Of a stretch of 24,109 bases of DNA, positions 23,133 through 24,109 are shown piece after piece. Location: contig CABIYO010000037.1 of NCBI GenBank assembly GCA_902362975.1, positions 1 through 24,109 of the forward strand, given 5' to 3'. Positions within the stretch are counted from its first letter, which is position 1; each line of letters opens with the position of its first letter. Below the pieces are notes generated by a model. It saw only the letters and a list, made by a program, of their open reading frames with translations. It made no database searches and had not been told where the DNA came from. The DNA is from Caryophanales bacterium. Lineage in GTDB: Bacteria > Bacillota > Bacilli > Exiguobacteriales > Exiguobacteriaceae. Made by a program: the position numbers and the translations under genes.

Positions 23133-23147
23133 AATATTCTGAATATT
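23133..23147. repeat. 15-base perfect inverted repeat
   Basis: AATATTC (23133-23139), T, GAATATT (23141-23147) lies just upstream of the ribosome binding site of the minus-strand membrane protein gene. It is AT-rich and short, so chance is possible. It is a candidate operator. Confidence 0.35.
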
Positions 23148-23362
23148 TAGTGACACTACCATACTATACTGTACCCAATCCTGTCTATTTGAATACACGC
23201 ACAACATGCTGAATCGTGAGGATTTTTTGATGTTTCGGCTTCTATTCCTCGAATTATGGGAATGATGACAGTGAAGACATGAAAATTTTGTTGAAACGTA
23301 ATTTCATATGACAAGGGAATCGATTATGATAGGTGAGGGAAAATTATTTGAGGTGATGTGAT

Positions 23363-23917
23363 ATGAAAAAGATGAAGGTTGGAGAACTTAGAAATGAGTT
23401 GAAATCATTCACTCAAGATGAGCTGATTGAACTCGTTGTTAGCTTATACAAGCAGCATTCGGAAGTGAAAACGACATTGAACCGTTATTTCATCGAAGAA
23501 TTTGAAGGGGATGTCATGAATCAGCTTAAACGTGACATCGTAAGTTTGGGAGAACGTGCTTCATACGGTTCAAACAATTTGACACTCTTAAAAAAAGGAG
23601 CCGCTATCGTCAAACAGGCCGAATATTTCAAAGAACCAGCCTTCACAGAAGGCGTACGGATTTTCTATCTAACTTATTTCAGCTCGTACGTCGGACAGGT
23701 GGGCGAATTGCTAGAAGTGAGTGCCCCGAAAGAACTCGAAATCTATTTTAAAGAGTTTGATAAACTGCTCAAACGAATGAAAGAAGACCCTTACACATTG
23801 TATCTGATTAGCGATCAGGTCGACGAGTTGCTCAATGAGATCCCAATTCATGAGCGTGAACAAATCCTTGCATTTTGGGAGCGACAAAAAGCATGGATGA
23901 AAGAAAACATCGAGTAG
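23363..23917 (+). CDS. DUF6155-like protein
   Basis: A 184-residue soluble, helical, charged protein. The opening MKKMKVGELRNELKSFTQDE followed by LIELVVSLYKQHSEVKTTL resembles the DUF6155 family (MKKLKxxELKKELKxLxxxELI). There is no signal peptide and no catalytic motif that I can name. GAGGTGA (23350-23356) is six bases before the ATG. A weak promoter (TTTCAT, 17 bases, TATGAT at 23325-23330) may drive it. It is the last intact chromosomal gene before the IS200/IS605-type element end. Family function is unknown to me. Confidence 0.72.
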   Translation: MKKMKVGELRNELKSFTQDELIELVVSLYKQHSEVKTTLNRYFIEEFEGDVMNQLKRDIVSLGERASYGSNNLTLLKKGAAIVKQAEYFKEPAFTEGVRIFYLTYFSSYVGQVGELLEVSAPKELEIYFKEFDKLLKRMKEDPYTLYLISDQVDELLNEIPIHEREQILAFWERQKAWMKENIE

Positions 23918-23960
23918 AGAGCAAAAGGGAATGTTATGAGAAATTATTGGTATGACAATA

Positions 23961-24109
23961 GTGAACTACTCACCACTTGTTTGCTTCACAAATTGAAGTG
24001 GGAGCTTCTTGGGAAGACCGTGCTCTTACCAGCCACGGTTGTTTACCAAGCTCGTCGGGCAGTCCCTGCCCTGAATGGTTGTCAGTCGGCCAACATCAAT
24101 AGGTTGAGG
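23961..24109 (-). mobile_element. Right end of an IS200/IS605-type (TnpB) element, truncated by the window
   Basis: Read on the minus strand, the end has AAGAAGCTCCCACTTC, a loop, AAGTGG-TGAG-TAGTTCAC. This is the familiar terminal hairpin and TAGTTCAC tip of TnpB-carrying elements in Bacillota. Adjacent chromosomal sequence (positions below about 23961) shows no target duplication, as expected of this family. The exact cleavage point is uncertain by a few bases. The rest of the element lies beyond the window. Confidence 0.7.
23961..24109 (-). ncRNA. TnpB guide RNA (omega RNA), IS605-orfB-type, partial 5' end
   Basis: Three stable hairpins lie in order on the minus strand: GGGCAG/CTGCCC (24057-24071), ACCGTG/CACGGT (24017-24039) and CCACTT/AAGTGG with flanking CTC/GAG (about 23970-24006). 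The arrangement next to the element right end matches the conserved RNA that overlaps the tnpB 3' end and guides TnpB. The guide would be the sequence just past the tip, beginning TATTGTCATACCAATAATTT on the minus strand. The RNA probably extends past the window edge. Confidence 0.6.
24026..24109 (-). CDS. tnpB: Possible C-terminal end of TnpB (partial)
   Basis: The minus strand is open for 27 codons from the window edge to a TAA at 24028-24026. It ends DVGRLTTIQGRDCPTSLVNN and RGW. It overlaps the predicted guide RNA as tnpB genes do. TnpB tails vary widely and none of the catalytic residues lie in this piece, so the call rests on position and orientation. Confidence 0.35.
   Translation of the reverse strand, partial: PQPIDVGRLTTIQGRDCPTSLVNNRGW

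Noticed and set aside
1..24109. CRISPR array, tRNA or rRNA genes, phage genes
   Set aside because: I saw no regularly spaced repeats, no cloverleaf sequences and no structural or integrase genes.

Overview
The window looks like chromosomal DNA from a low-to-moderate GC member of the Bacillota. Exiguobacterium is my best guess, but that is an inference from the protein families and overall style, not from a marker gene. Supporting signs are strong AGGAGG-type ribosome binding sites on nearly every gene, Bacillus-type xylO and cre operators, an MhqR-type box, a ROK-family XylR and a stand-alone PTS EIIA. Gene density is high and no stretch longer than 300 bases lacks a gene.

Left part (1-4306): a possible transposase tail and a terminator are followed by a run of regulatory genes that appear to be decaying. 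An OmpR-type response regulator has no intact histidine kinase behind it, only a 41-codon stub. An ECF sigma factor has lost about the middle third of the protein in frame, and the membrane-anchored protein overlapping it (probably its anti-sigma or co-regulated partner) is broken by a frameshift. Intact genes follow: a SIMPL-domain protein, a small membrane protein, a flavodoxin and a possible 51-residue protein.

Middle part (4307-12834): an alpha/beta hydrolase and a two-CBS protein precede a complete D-xylose module. It comprises an XylE-like proton symporter, the repressor XylR, an aldose 1-epimerase, xylulokinase and xylose isomerase. Both the xylE and xylA leaders have the same order: promoter, xylO palindrome, cre box, ribosome binding site. 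This suggests xylose-induced, glucose-repressed uptake and conversion to xylulose-5-phosphate. A divergent cupin and aldo/keto reductase pair starts from the same intergenic region as xylA and sits beside an unexplained 27-base inverted repeat.

Right part (14240-23917): an Lrp/AsnC regulator is divergent from an AhpD-like CxxC protein. Then come an M3-family oligoendopeptidase, a free-standing EIIA-Glc, an XRE-type regulator, a membrane protein, an ABC-2 exporter (ATPase plus permease) and an mhqE-mhqD pair under a near-consensus MhqR operator. A small membrane protein and a DUF6155-like protein complete this part.

Right edge (23961-24109): on the minus strand I see the right end of an IS200/IS605-type element. 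It shows the hairpins expected of a TnpB-associated guide RNA (omega RNA) and probably the last 27 codons of tnpB. No CRISPR array, tRNA or rRNA is visible. The most interesting points are the cluster of damaged signalling genes, the paired xylO-cre architecture, the orphan inverted repeats near 12762 and 16956, the MhqR box and the omega RNA.
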